Made by a program: the position numbers and the translations under genes
In this document: in pieces, positions 1-9,151 of the stretch
Position numbering within the stretch: position 1 is the first letter of the stretch
How the letters are laid out: each line of letters starts with the position of its first letter
The notes under the pieces: model-generated
Database searches by the model: none
The model's input: only the letters and a program-made list of their open reading frames with translations
What the model was told of the DNA's origin: nothing
Origin: a candidate division BRC1 bacterium HGW-BRC1-1
Lineage (GTDB): Bacteria; Sumerlaeota; Sumerlaeia; Sumerlaeales; Sumerlaeaceae
NCBI GenBank assembly: GCA_002842095.1
Contig: PHCB01000001.1
Coordinates: 1-64,000 of the forward strand
Direction: 5' to 3'
Length of the DNA stretch: 64,000 bases

Positions 1-189
<189 letters not shown>

Positions 190-210
190 CAGCCTGACAT
201 AAAACGAAAA

Positions 211-259
211 CGCCGGATTCCTTAGCCTTGTGAGGCGGAGGAATCCGGCGAATCTTTTT
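211..259. terminator. Bidirectional intrinsic terminator after adk
   Basis: A perfect 12-bp stem (211-222 with 239-250) encloses a 16-base loop that holds a small inner GCC/GGC stem. It is followed by AATCTTTTT on the plus strand. On the minus strand the same stem is followed by TTTTCGTTTT, so it can also end the small lipoprotein gene arriving from the right. Confidence 0.8.
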
Positions 260-288
260 GAGCCCGAACAATCGGGCTGCAAACATTC

Positions 289-429
289 TTACTTGTCGAG
301 TTGGACGTGAGTCATCGGCGCCGAAGCCATGGGGACCGGGCAAGCCGGGGCCTTGGCGGCGGGGCGATAAGCACAACCGGACAGAGCAACCAAGCTCAGG
401 GCGACCATAACGGCCATCAGTGTACGCAT
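289..429 (-). CDS. Small predicted lipoprotein (46 aa)
   Basis: This gene is short, but the signals are good. The minus strand has a GGAGGT ribosome-binding site at 441-446, then ATG at 429 and a 46-residue frame ending at TAA. The protein starts with MRT and a hydrophobic stretch, followed by the lipobox LSGC with Cys near residue 19, then about 27 Ala/Pro-rich residues. It should therefore be a lipidated envelope peptide cut by signal peptidase II. No family is recognised and its role is unknown. It runs into the shared terminator at 211-259. Confidence 0.6.
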   Translation of the reverse strand: MRTLMAVMVALSLVALSGCAYRPAAKAPACPVPMASAPMTHVQLDK

Positions 430-586
430 CTTCAATTTTCACCTCCGTTTCTACAAAAATGCAAAAGCTCTGAAACCTAACCTCAAAACTGATTAACACG
501 AGTAAACACAACACTCGCAATATCGTGGCAAAAATAGAGCGCCGGCGTGCGCAAATTCACAGCCAGCTGCTTGATTAACGCAGTAC

Positions 587-1276
587 TTACAAAAGATGAA
601 ACGTCCAACGAAGCATGTGAAGCACACCCACCACGATGAAAATGCCACCGGTGATGCGCCGTGCCCAGTATTCAAAGGCCGACAGGCGGTTGAAGGCTTT
701 GCCCAACGAGCCAGCTCCATAGGCGATAACAACAGCGAAGGCCATGACCGGCAGGGCCGTGGCAACACCGAAAGCGCCGGGTATGAAGAAGGTGGACTGA
801 TGCTGCAAGGCAAGGGCGAGCAGACTGCCGAAAAACAAACCCGCCGAAATGGGGCAAAACGCCATCGCAAACAGAAAGCCGAGAGCTGCCGGAGCAAACA
901 CACCGGTGCGCAACGCCCACTGTTGCAATCGTTCATTCCCTCCAATGGTCGGCATGGGAATTTTGATAATGCCCAGCAACACCACACCAACCAGAATGAG
1001 GATGGGACCGAGCCACAGGTTGGCGAATCGCTGCAATCCTTGCGCCACAAACCCCATGGACATCAGACCCTGGATAACAATGAACCCGAGGAAAACATAG
1101 GCGATCGTACGGCCCAATGCGTATAGCAACCCGTTGAGCACAGCCCTGCGCGGACTGCACACCTGTCGTCCAAGGAACGACATGGCGGCAATATTCGTGG
1201 CCAGCGGGCAGGGACTGATGGACAGCAAAATGCCCAGCCAGAAGGCCGACCCGAGAGCAATTAAGAACGGTGTCAT
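587..1276 (-). CDS. arsG: ArsG-like inner-membrane permease (CcdA/DsbD-type fold)
   Basis: This is a 229-residue integral membrane protein with about six hydrophobic segments and two conserved cysteine-proline motifs, SPCPLATN near residue 23 and FCPISAG in the middle. These are hallmarks of the CcdA/DsbD/SafE fold. In the known arsEFG cassette this protein exports aromatic aminoarsenicals formed by reduction of nitro-substituted phenylarsenicals. The assignment rests on the fold plus the neighbours: an ArsF-like protein, a small CxxC protein, an ArsP-type permease and ArsR lie upstream on the same strand. ATG at 1276 shares its A with the upstream TGA stop (TGATG), so translation is probably coupled. 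The exact substrate is inferred; a reductant-transfer or mercury/sulfur role is possible. Confidence 0.7.
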   Translation of the reverse strand: MTPFLIALGSAFWLGILLSISPCPLATNIAAMSFLGRQVCSPRRAVLNGLLYALGRTIAYVFLGFIVIQGLMSMGFVAQGLQRFANLWLGPILILVGVVLLGIIKIPMPTIGGNERLQQWALRTGVFAPAALGFLFAMAFCPISAGLFFGSLLALALQHQSTFFIPGAFGVATALPVMAFAVVIAYGAGSLGKAFNRLSAFEYWARRITGGIFIVVGVLHMLRWTFHLL

Positions 1277-1746
1277 CAACGCGCAGCGACGAAGGCGCGA
1301 GTTTCATCCTGCACATACTTAATGAAAGCGGCCTTGTCGTTCAAATGCTCCCACACTTTATCGAGCACCTTGAAACCGATCTGTCGCCCATCGCGGACCC
1401 GCACAAGCACGACCGACTTGGTATAAAGACCGTAATCTTTTACGTAGTGGGCGTTAGCCTTTTCGTCCGTGTTCACCATCGCCCATTGCATCGTGCCATC
1501 TTTAAGAGACGCCGCAAAGGCACTTTTCACAGCTTCGGTGGTGTACTGCTCAATCTTCAGACACGACGCGCACCGAGCCGTGCTGTAGAAATAGTAAACC
1601 ATGGTCTTATCGGCAACCGTCGCTGCCGGTTTTGCCATCGTGGTTGTCGGGTCGGCTGGCGTGGTGCGTGCACGGGCCGACCATCCGGCTGCGGCCCCTG
1701 CGAAAGTTACCAAAATTGCTGCGATTACCAGTGCTTGAATCTTCAT
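1276..1746 (-). CDS. arsF: ArsF-like nitrophenyl-compound reductase subunit
   Basis: The start at 1746 was chosen because GGAGAG sits five bases before it; a second ATG at 1758 lacks a good site. The protein has an N-terminal hydrophobic signal or anchor (about 25 residues), a Thr/Pro/Ala-rich linker, and a thioredoxin-like domain beginning with VYYFYSTARCASCLKIE. Its CxxC cysteines are a likely redox pair outside the membrane. This layout matches the ArsF family found with ArsG in organoarsenical (roxarsone-type) cassettes. The gene is translationally coupled to the permease below. Identification is by family memory and operon context, not by an alignment. Confidence 0.65.
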   Translation of the reverse strand: MKIQALVIAAILVTFAGAAAGWSARARTTPADPTTTMAKPAATVADKTMVYYFYSTARCASCLKIEQYTTEAVKSAFAASLKDGTMQWAMVNTDEKANAHYVKDYGLYTKSVVLVRVRDGRQIGFKVLDKVWEHLNDKAAFIKYVQDETRAFVAAR

Positions 1747-1770
1747 GAGGCTCTCCATTCTTTAGTGTGA

Positions 1771-2007
1771 TTATTCGCCCAGGAACTTCTTGATTTCATC
1801 CACCGATGCTACCCGGCCAGCCACCGTAACGCGGCCATCGACCACAAGGGCTGGCGTGGTCATCACGCCAAACTCGACGATCTTGGTAATGTCGGTGACC
1901 TTCTCCACTTCGTAGTCCACGCCCGCCGATTTCACGGCCTCCTCGGCGTTGGCCGTCAACTGCGCACACTTCGGGCAACCGGTGCCCAATACCTGTATCT
2001 TTTTCAT
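1771..2007 (-). CDS. Small thioredoxin/glutaredoxin-like redox protein (TM0996 type)
   Basis: This 78-residue cytoplasmic protein begins with KKIQVLGTGCPKCAQL; the CPKC pair is the redox-active disulfide. The conserved TPALVVDGRV segment supplies the cis-proline. The length and motifs match the TM0996/MTH895 family of minimal thioredoxin-fold proteins, which repeatedly sit between an ArsP-type permease and ArsF/ArsG; it may correspond to arsE. It probably passes electrons to the permease cysteines or to the ArsF-like partner, but which one is not shown by the sequence. Confidence 0.75.
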   Translation of the reverse strand: MKKIQVLGTGCPKCAQLTANAEEAVKSAGVDYEVEKVTDITKIVEFGVMTTPALVVDGRVTVAGRVASVDEIKKFLGE

Positions 2008-2031
2008 ATCTGTTTCATCCTTTCAGGTTTA

Positions 2032-3411
2032 TCAAACCGTTCCAAATATCAATCCTGCGATGGTGGAAAAAACCACCACGAGGCTCACAAAAACCGCCGT
2101 CTTGCGCCATCCCATGATGCTGCGCAAAACCAGCATGCTGGGCAGCGACAACGCCGGTCCCGCCAACAGCAAAGCCAGCGCCGGACCTTTCCCCATACCC
2201 GAGCCCATGAGACCCTGCATGATGGGTACTTCGGTCAGGGTGGCGAAGTACATGAACGCACCGGCGATGGAGGCGAAGAAGTTGGCCCCGAGGGAATTGC
2301 CGCCAAGAGATGCTGAAACCCAGGCTCCGGGAATGAGCCCTTCGTGACCGGGACGCCCCAGCAACAAGCCGGCTACCACAACACCGGCTAGCAGCAGGGG
2401 GAGAATTTGTTTGGCGTATCCCCACGTGAGCGATCCCCATTCGGCCAGTTCGCCATCCTTTTCCAAGACGACGAAAGCCAGACCAACGGATCCAACCATA
2501 AACGGCACAAGGGGCTGGAAAGGGAATGACAGCCCTGCGATAACCACGGCCGCGGCAGAAAGCAGCACCTTCCACAGGCGGGCCTGAAACCACGACAAAA
2601 GAGCCAGACTCATGACCACCGCACAAGCCGCCGTGAGCCACCACTTGACCGCGAAAACGCTTGCGAAAAATCCGCTGGCAGCCTCGCCCGGTGCGCCCCA
2701 GTTGGCGAAGACAAGGATGCCAACCATTGCGAAAAAATGAATGGCTGTTTGATACAGAGGACGCGTGGCTTCCGGTTCCGGCATTGCCATTTGAACCGTC
2801 GCCTTTTCCTTCTCCTCTTTACGATAAATGAACGCCATGGATAACCCCACGGCGAGGCTGAAAAGGATCGCGCCCACTGCCCGGCCCACACCCATTTCCA
2901 CCCCGAGAATGCGCGCCGTGAGGACAATGGCCAGCACGTTGATGGCCGGCCCCGCATAGAGAAACGCCGCCGCCGGACCAAGCCCCGCACCCATGCGATA
3001 GATGCCCGCAAACAACGGAAGAACGGTGCACGAACAAACGGCCAGCAGCGTGCCGGACACCGAGGCCACGCCATAGGCCAGGCCCTTGTGAGCGCGCGGC
3101 CCGAGGTAGCGCATCACCGAAGCCTGACTGACAAACGCACCAATGGCTCCCGCGATGAAAAACGCCGGCACGAGACACAACAGCACGTGCTCGCGGGCAT
3201 ACCATTTCACCAGGTGGAGCGATTCCATGACGGCGTTGTCGAAACGCCCGACGCCAACGGGCAGCCAATAGATAAGCGCAAAGATCGCCGCCATGAGCGA
3301 AAAAGCGCGCCATTGCAATCCGGCGATGAGACGCCACGGGGCGGCCAGTCGCGCCGAGAGGGGCGGGGTTGAAGGAGTTACGGCAGTGTCAGGGGTCGAT
3401 TCCACGCTCAT
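2032..3411 (-). CDS. ArsP-type permease (DUF318 family)
   Basis: The protein has 459 residues if started at the ATG at 3411, which overlaps the arsR stop as ATGA. A longer reading from 3465 would run inside arsR and is less likely. There are about ten membrane helices in two clusters, split by a charged loop (RKEEKEKATVQ). The family hallmark CSCTVLPLFAGIYRMGAG (Cys126, Cys128) is present, followed by an FLYAGPAIN helix. Such permeases export trivalent organoarsenicals (ArsP) or, in the SO_0444 branch, divalent metals. The arsR/arsF/arsG neighbours favour organoarsenical export. Confidence 0.8.
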   Translation of the reverse strand: MSVESTPDTAVTPSTPPLSARLAAPWRLIAGLQWRAFSLMAAIFALIYWLPVGVGRFDNAVMESLHLVKWYAREHVLLCLVPAFFIAGAIGAFVSQASVMRYLGPRAHKGLAYGVASVSGTLLAVCSCTVLPLFAGIYRMGAGLGPAAAFLYAGPAINVLAIVLTARILGVEMGVGRAVGAILFSLAVGLSMAFIYRKEEKEKATVQMAMPEPEATRPLYQTAIHFFAMVGILVFANWGAPGEAASGFFASVFAVKWWLTAACAVVMSLALLSWFQARLWKVLLSAAAVVIAGLSFPFQPLVPFMVGSVGLAFVVLEKDGELAEWGSLTWGYAKQILPLLLAGVVVAGLLLGRPGHEGLIPGAWVSASLGGNSLGANFFASIAGAFMYFATLTEVPIMQGLMGSGMGKGPALALLLAGPALSLPSMLVLRSIMGWRKTAVFVSLVVVFSTIAGLIFGTV

Positions 3412-3731
3412 TGAAGCGCCGCCATCCGCACGCGGATCGCCTCGCGGGCGGTGCTTTCCACACACGCCAGGAGGTTGTTAATGCACGGGCATTCGAGGTG
3501 ATAAAAAATCTGAGTCCCCTGTCGGCGGTCGGTGACCAGCCCCGCGTTTCTCAACACCGAGAGATGTTTCGAAACCGTGGACATGTCACCCCCAACGACT
3601 TCGTGAAGTTCGCACACGCAGCGGTCGCCTTCAGCGAGGACATCGAGGATAAGCAGCCGCGACGAATGGGCCAGAGCCTTCAGCAAATCTGCGCGGCCTT
3701 GAGCACGAGAAAGTTTTTTACGATCAGTCAT
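3408..3731 (-). CDS. arsR: ArsR/SmtB-family metalloid-sensing repressor
   Basis: This 107-residue winged-helix regulator leads the operon. It carries a CVCEL metal-binding box (Cys38, Cys40), which in ArsR proteins binds As(III)/Sb(III), followed by the recognition helix segment STVSKHLSVLRNAGLV and a wing ending in FYHL. Three further cysteines, ECPC and LLAC near residues 81-90, are typical of the branch that accompanies ArsP-type permeases and may add ligands. It should bind the palindrome just upstream of its own start and release it when metalloid is bound. Confidence 0.88.
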   Translation of the reverse strand: MTDRKKLSRAQGRADLLKALAHSSRLLILDVLAEGDRCVCELHEVVGGDMSTVSKHLSVLRNAGLVTDRRQGTQIFYHLECPCINNLLACVESTAREAIRVRMAALQ

Positions 3732-3749
3732 GCGAAAACCTTACATGGC

Positions 3750-3763
3750 TATTTGGCCAAATA
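3750..3763. promoter_or_regulatory. Probable ArsR operator
   Basis: A perfect 14-base palindrome, TATTTGGCCAAATA, lies 19 bases upstream of the arsR start. It sits where it would block transcription of the minus-strand operon. Its A+T-rich half sites resemble ArsR/SmtB-type operators. A possible TTGCAT -35 element overlaps its upstream side on the minus strand. No footprint is available, so the assignment is inferred from position and symmetry. Confidence 0.5.
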
Positions 3764-3831
3764 TGCAAGTACTAAATGGAGATTATTTCTGATCCCAAAT
3801 TTGCGCGGTTGACCCGACCAAATCCTGCGGA

Positions 3832-5961
3832 ATGATATTTCCCATGGCCATCAATGTTATCTCCAATCCGGGCGCCATTGCGGCCCTTCTTGTTCTTTGC
3901 GCACTCCCCCACTCGATTCAGGCGGCACCACCCACCGAACCCGGTCGCCACGAGGTTACCTTCACCAGTTCGTGGGACGCCACCACGCAACCTTATCAAC
4001 TCTATATTCCGAAGGCGGCGGCTCAGAAAAAAGGGGGCAAGGCAGGCCCGCTCCCGCTGGTCGTCGTCCTCCACGGGCGCGGGGTAGACCACCACGCGTG
4101 GTTCAATCTCACACCCATCCTCAAGAAAGCGGAGGAGCGAGGCTGGATCGTGGCCGCGCCTTACGCGCGGGGAAACGTCTGGTATCGCGCCGCCGCCGAA
4201 CGCGACGTGCTGGATGTAACCGCCCAGGTGGCGGCCAATCTTCCGGTTGATCCCTCGCGCATCTACCTCGCCGGCCACTCCATGGGCGGATGGGGAACAT
4301 CATGGATCGGCCTGCGCAACCCGCAGGTGTTCGCCGCGATGGCCTCCATGAGCGGATGGGCTCCGGCCGACCTGCTGCCCAACGCGCGACTGGTGCCGGC
4401 GCTCTATATCCACGACGAACACGACCCCATTGTGCCGGTGGCAAATTCCCGCTCCGCCGTCGCGGAATTGAGCCGCCTCGGCATCTCGCACCAATACCGC
4501 GAGGAAAGCGGCTACGGCCACGGCAGCGGACTCATCGGCGATAACTTCGACCGCATGTTCGACTGGTTCGACGCCCATCCACGCCAGCGCCATCCGAATC
4601 GCTTTGCCGTGGCGAGCCGCGGCGGAACCGGCCTGACCGGGGAAGTTCGCGTGATCGACTCCCCCGAGCCATGGCGCGCCGCCGTGGTGGATGTCGATCG
4701 CACCGAGACCGACACCCAGACCCTTACCGTGACCAACGCCACGCGGTTCGCGCTGGCTCCCAACGACCAGCCAACCACAACCATCCTGAACGGTGCGTTC
4801 ATCCCCACGCCGGCCCACGACGAATGGATTGTTTTCCTCGAGAAGTACGGAGCCTGGAGCATTGACGAATCGGGCGCTCTCCCCGATTCCAATCCGTTTG
4901 AATCACAACCCATGCGATGGAAAACCGATGCCACGGCGACCACCGAACCCGTTCGCATTCAGCAGCGGGTCGCCGACATACTGCGCCAGTCCACCGACGC
5001 CGACCTCTGCCTGATGAACAGCGACTGGCTGGTAGAACCCGACCTACCCCTGACGCCCGCGCGTGTAGCCAACATCTTCGTTTTCCCTGATGAACGCCTG
5101 GCAGTCGTTGAGGCGAACGGTGACCAGATCACTCAAACCCTCGCCGGGATGAAATCCAGTCCGCTGCGCATCCCCGAGCTCTTCCCAACGGATACGACGC
5201 TCACGTCGGAAACCCGTTACAGCATGGTGATGCCCGCCGCCATGGCAGGCGATTTCAAAACCAGCGACGTCAAGATTCTCGACCGCCCCATCGCCGCTTT
5301 CCTGCTCGACGCAATCGAATCCGGCGACGAGATCACCTCGCAGTCGGCCGCGCGCCAGCTTGAGCCATCGCCCCATCTCGTGCTGCAACGCCTCATGCCG
5401 CTCACCCACTCACGGCCCCGCGCCACCACGGCCTCGGTCGATACCATCATGCTCCACTTCAGCAGCGATCTGATCGCGGGGCCGGGGAATCCCTTCGATG
5501 TGGAAAGCATCATCGCCATCTATCAGAGGTACGGGGTCTCGGCCCACTACCTCATCGACCGCCAGGGCAACGTGCGGCAACTGGTGGATGAATCGCGCGA
5601 GGCGTTTCATGCAGGCAAAGGCACTGCCCCCTCCGGCGAGCCGCGCACGAACCGGATGAACGGCTACTCCATCGGCATCGAGATGCTGGCCGTGGGCGAC
5701 GTCGACGACATGAAGCCGTTCATGACCGCGGAGAAATACGCCGACTACCTGAAGTTCGTTCCGCACAATGTGGGCTACACCCCGCTGCAATACGGCGCGC
5801 TGCGGGCGCTCATCGCCGACATCCGCACCCGCCACCCGGCCATCGCCCTCGACCGCGCCCACATCATCGGCCACGAGGATTATGCCCCCGGTCGCAAAAC
5901 CGATCCGGGCGCGTTGTTCGACTGGTCGAAGATCGACCTCCCCCGCAAACCCAACGCGTAA
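3832..5961 (+). CDS. Secreted bifunctional protein: alpha/beta-hydrolase esterase + N-acetylmuramoyl-L-alanine amidase
   Basis: This 709-residue protein starts with a signal peptide ending near AQAA-type residues 28-32. Residues about 40-250 form an alpha/beta hydrolase of the PHB-depolymerase/feruloyl-esterase kind: VVVLHGRGVDHHAW, nucleophile GHSMGGWG (Ser150), DEHDPIVPV (Asp198) and GYGHGSG (His230). A middle segment of about 270 residues has no recognised motif. The last about 170 residues are an Amidase_2 (AmpD/T7-lysozyme) domain, with TIMLHF supplying one zinc His and GHEDYAPGRKTDPG supplying the second His and Asp. It probably acts outside the inner membrane on acylated glycans and peptidoglycan. 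The fusion is unusual. ATG at 3844 is an alternative start. Confidence 0.8.
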   Translation: MIFPMAINVISNPGAIAALLVLCALPHSIQAAPPTEPGRHEVTFTSSWDATTQPYQLYIPKAAAQKKGGKAGPLPLVVVLHGRGVDHHAWFNLTPILKKAEERGWIVAAPYARGNVWYRAAAERDVLDVTAQVAANLPVDPSRIYLAGHSMGGWGTSWIGLRNPQVFAAMASMSGWAPADLLPNARLVPALYIHDEHDPIVPVANSRSAVAELSRLGISHQYREESGYGHGSGLIGDNFDRMFDWFDAHPRQRHPNRFAVASRGGTGLTGEVRVIDSPEPWRAAVVDVDRTETDTQTLTVTNATRFALAPNDQPTTTILNGAFIPTPAHDEWIVFLEKYGAWSIDESGALPDSNPFESQPMRWKTDATATTEPVRIQQRVADILRQSTDADLCLMNSDWLVEPDLPLTPARVANIFVFPDERLAVVEANGDQITQTLAGMKSSPLRIPELFPTDTTLTSETRYSMVMPAAMAGDFKTSDVKILDRPIAAFLLDAIESGDEITSQSAARQLEPSPHLVLQRLMPLTHSRPRATTASVDTIMLHFSSDLIAGPGNPFDVESIIAIYQRYGVSAHYLIDRQGNVRQLVDESREAFHAGKGTAPSGEPRTNRMNGYSIGIEMLAVGDVDDMKPFMTAEKYADYLKFVPHNVGYTPLQYGALRALIADIRTRHPAIALDRAHIIGHEDYAPGRKTDPGALFDWSKIDLPRKPNA

Positions 5962-6064
5962 AGGTAGGGAAAGCAGAAGCTGGAAACCATAAACCGCGCA
6001 GACTCTGTTGAAACGATGAGGTCTCTCTCAGCGGCTGGAGGGCCTATGGTTAAGGATTACCACC

Positions 6065-9000
6065 TCATCCAATAATGACCTTCAAATCGTGAAGGTGTGT
6101 CTCTACAAAGCGAATGCTGGTTTCCTGATCACCGAGCGTAATTGGGACCTCGCAATCCCCCGTGCTGACCAATTTTGCTTTCAGGTCAGCCATGGCATCA
6201 TCAACGCTCTTTAAAAACTCCTCGTACATGGCTGCACACAAGGGGCAAAGGGCCAAATACTGCGCTTCATGTTCCTTAGGCAGATACTTTTTAGAGAGCA
6301 CTTCTTTTTTCTCGAAGTAGTGCGTTCCGTCGCGCTTTCGGAAGGGCATCTCCTCTTTGCATATCTGGCAGACCATTTGGTCCGCCTCGTTCGTGTATTG
6401 GCTCCGGAGCCATGTGATCGGGTCAATGGCACCATTGGTGGTCCGAACACTTCTTTCACGCTTCTCGTATACTTTATCGGGCGCGTCGTTTAGTTGCTCG
6501 CCAAGATGCTCTTGACGTCGTTCTGGATTGGCCACTGGCCTCGAAGGAAATGATGGTTGGATTTGCTCTAAATTTGGCCGATATTGGTCAAGCAAGCTAT
6601 CTAATGAATGACCACTGTCTCGAATTAATCGCGCTAATTGAGCCAATTTTAGTGCTTCATCTGCGGATTCAAAACCCATTTTTTTCGCTTCATAATTTTG
6701 TGAGATATATTCTTCAGAAAGTTCGTTCGCGCGCCCCCCAAAACCGATTGCGGTCAACAACCCATTACGATCGTCATAAGGGAAATCTGTACGCAAATCA
6801 TCTCTTGTCATATCCTTCGCTTTATAGAATGCTCCGGATTTATCAGGAATCCACTTGCAATTCTTCAGATGATATATTAGTTGAGAATCTATCTCTTGGG
6901 TTAAATACTCCTGATTGGGTCTGTACCGTGCCTTAGACACCCGTGAATCAGCTTCAACCAATGCTTGCCACACCAATCGGCTTGCAGAGATAGTTTGGAG
7001 TTTGAGGTATCTATCCAGATTGTCAATCGAATAGTCCTCGTTAATACAGGTAGAGGTTTTTCTGGTCCCACCAAGACCTTTCATGATCTCTTGACGCTGT
7101 GGGTTATACCATATAGGTGCTTGAGAGACATTGACTCTGTACATAACTCCTACTGCTCGCAAAAAACTTTTGAAATCGGCATATTGCTTTTCATTTAACT
7201 TGTCCTTATAACCACCCCACAAGACATCCTTTTTATGAATGGTCATCAACTCCTTAAGTCCTGTCTCCTCAAATGGCAAATCCATGCAAAGCTGCTCTGG
7301 CATACGCCAATACAGTTTACCATTGGACAACTCACCGAGCAGGAAAGTATGTTTCTTGAAAAGTTCTGTATCTTCATTCTTTTTCCAGTAGACCACAAAT
7401 TGCGCAATCTCTTTATAGTAGGCACCAACAATAGAATCGGGCGGGTAGAAGCCTAATCTCAACTCGATATCTGTCTTTTCATCAAATGTGCGCACTCCAA
7501 TATGTTCAAGAAATGCGACGGCAAAATCTCTTTGTGCTACAGAGCGTCCGGTGCTATAAACGGTTGGTTTCACAAACCGAATATCCCGTGTTGGGGCGAT
7601 CCCGTGTTCAGTTGGGAAAAATGCTTCCTGAGGCAACACATGTTCGATCGATTGATCCACCTCAATTCTGACAATACGCAAGTCATCTGCGTACAAATAT
7701 TCAGAGTGCTCTTCACATGCCTCTCCCAGCAGAGCATAAAAACGTAGGACCCAAGCATCATCTTTCTGAGCAATCCACGCCTCAATGGTCTCGCGCTCAT
7801 CGTCACCAGTTTGGCTAATTGTGCTTGAAAGTTCCGACCATCCCCAGCTGTCGATCTCAAGGCTATCTAGAAACCTATCCTCTCGTTGGTTCTGCTGAGG
7901 CGGATTAGCCGCCCACAACGGTGGCTCACATATCGTTAATAGCGACAAATCTTCATCGCTCAGAACTTCGGCAATTTTGGCTGGACCTCTGTAGAGCCCA
8001 TCAGCCGGGGCGTGCGTTCCGGACCGTGTTGGCGTGAAGCGTTCCGCTTTGAACGCGCCCACAACCGCCGCTCGAATAGGTTCATAAAACCCCGAGAGGC
8101 TATCTGTCTGGTTAGGCAATACAGCAAGGAACCCCATAGTCAGCATGCCCCTGTCTCGAATGTCGGTGAGCGAATCAACAACGAGTTCAGCAATACAATT
8201 ACGAAGTTGGCGGTTTGCTTCACAGTCTCGGACGCTGTCACGAGCTACAGTCGAGGCGAACGGCGCATGAATATGGAATCTCAGTTTGGATGTTTCTTTC
8301 TCAGCTGGAAAATAGATGGAGACCTGCGCGTGTTCTACAGGGATTATCTTCCATTTAGGGTGATCTTTCTTCTTGTCTTCTCGCTGAACACTATAGGCGA
8401 TGGCAATTCGACAGGTTTTGGTCTTACCATCTTCATCATCCACATCTACGTCTTTCTGATACCGCAACCAGTGGGTAACTGTTTTTTCACCACCAGGATG
8501 AGAAACCCGAATTTCCATATCCCCATTTTTACGTTTAATCCGCTCCAAAGACCCTAAAGACCCATCCGGAAGCGAATATTCAATGAGGTGGATGTGGTTA
8601 AGAAACAACAGTGTGTTGTCACCTAAATCTTGCAGCCCATTCTTAATCTCTTCTACGGCTTGGGGAGGTAGCTTTGTTGGATGGTCAAATGGAATGATAA
8701 TGCGTGTTTCTTTATTCACAAAAGAATTTATTTTCACGCCATTGGTTACAGGAACCACGAGGTCTTGAATACGGAAATGGAAATCTCCCGAGTGGATTTC
8801 TGGTGTGCTAGTATAGGCGAAGACTGCCTTAAACCCAACGCCGAATTTACCAATTAATGTTGGATCGTCACGTTTTGTGCTTGCACCAATACTGGTGATC
8901 GACTCTACATCGAGCAAATCAAATAGGCGTTCTCCGTTATGTTCAAACCCGATTTCTTCATTAGAGAGAGTAAAACGCACTGCACTGGCGCACGTATCTT

Positions 9001-9151
9001 CAGCATTTTGCAAAAGTTCGTAAATAAAATGAGCGTTATCTGGATATAGTTCAGTTAGAAGTCGTTTTATCCCTTCTTCAAAGTTATTTTCTTTATTGAC
9101 ATCAATCCACCGTTGACGTCTCTTTACAAGAGATTCGATTGTATGTGCCAC
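6065..9151 (-). CDS. Sacsin/Hsp90-like GHKL ATPase with C-terminal zinc cluster (putative defence protein)
   Basis: This 1028-residue protein starts at GTG at 9151, whose G is shared with the upstream TAG stop (TAGTG), after a GGGAGGG ribosome-binding site. The first about 200 residues are a Bergerat-fold ATPase of the sacsin N-terminal type: helix motif YELLQNAEDT (Asn49, Asp52), FEHNGE, and GKFGVGFKAVF near 101-111. The long middle has no recognised domain. Near residue 935 a CQIC pair, an HYFEKKEV segment and a CPLC pair form a treble-clef cluster like a degenerate HNH; the catalytic HH is not evident. The coding DNA is markedly A+T-rich against its neighbours (hand count 23/60 G+C at 6601-6660, 42/60 at 5341-5400), suggesting transfer. 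The function is unknown; a defence role is inferred from the partner gene. Confidence 0.75.
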   Translation of the reverse strand: MAHTIESLVKRRQRWIDVNKENNFEEGIKRLLTELYPDNAHFIYELLQNAEDTCASAVRFTLSNEEIGFEHNGERLFDLLDVESITSIGASTKRDDPTLIGKFGVGFKAVFAYTSTPEIHSGDFHFRIQDLVVPVTNGVKINSFVNKETRIIIPFDHPTKLPPQAVEEIKNGLQDLGDNTLLFLNHIHLIEYSLPDGSLGSLERIKRKNGDMEIRVSHPGGEKTVTHWLRYQKDVDVDDEDGKTKTCRIAIAYSVQREDKKKDHPKWKIIPVEHAQVSIYFPAEKETSKLRFHIHAPFASTVARDSVRDCEANRQLRNCIAELVVDSLTDIRDRGMLTMGFLAVLPNQTDSLSGFYEPIRAAVVGAFKAERFTPTRSGTHAPADGLYRGPAKIAEVLSDEDLSLLTICEPPLWAANPPQQNQREDRFLDSLEIDSWGWSELSSTISQTGDDERETIEAWIAQKDDAWVLRFYALLGEACEEHSEYLYADDLRIVRIEVDQSIEHVLPQEAFFPTEHGIAPTRDIRFVKPTVYSTGRSVAQRDFAVAFLEHIGVRTFDEKTDIELRLGFYPPDSIVGAYYKEIAQFVVYWKKNEDTELFKKHTFLLGELSNGKLYWRMPEQLCMDLPFEETGLKELMTIHKKDVLWGGYKDKLNEKQYADFKSFLRAVGVMYRVNVSQAPIWYNPQRQEIMKGLGGTRKTSTCINEDYSIDNLDRYLKLQTISASRLVWQALVEADSRVSKARYRPNQEYLTQEIDSQLIYHLKNCKWIPDKSGAFYKAKDMTRDDLRTDFPYDDRNGLLTAIGFGGRANELSEEYISQNYEAKKMGFESADEALKLAQLARLIRDSGHSLDSLLDQYRPNLEQIQPSFPSRPVANPERRQEHLGEQLNDAPDKVYEKRERSVRTTNGAIDPITWLRSQYTNEADQMVCQICKEEMPFRKRDGTHYFEKKEVLSKKYLPKEHEAQYLALCPLCAAMYEEFLKSVDDAMADLKAKLVSTGDCEVPITLGDQETSIRFVETHLHDLKVIIG

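Noticed and set aside
2015-2644. Long open frame on the minus strand inside the ArsP-type permease
   Set aside because: It is a shadow frame of a clear membrane-protein gene; its translation has no domain and is low in hydrophobic pattern.
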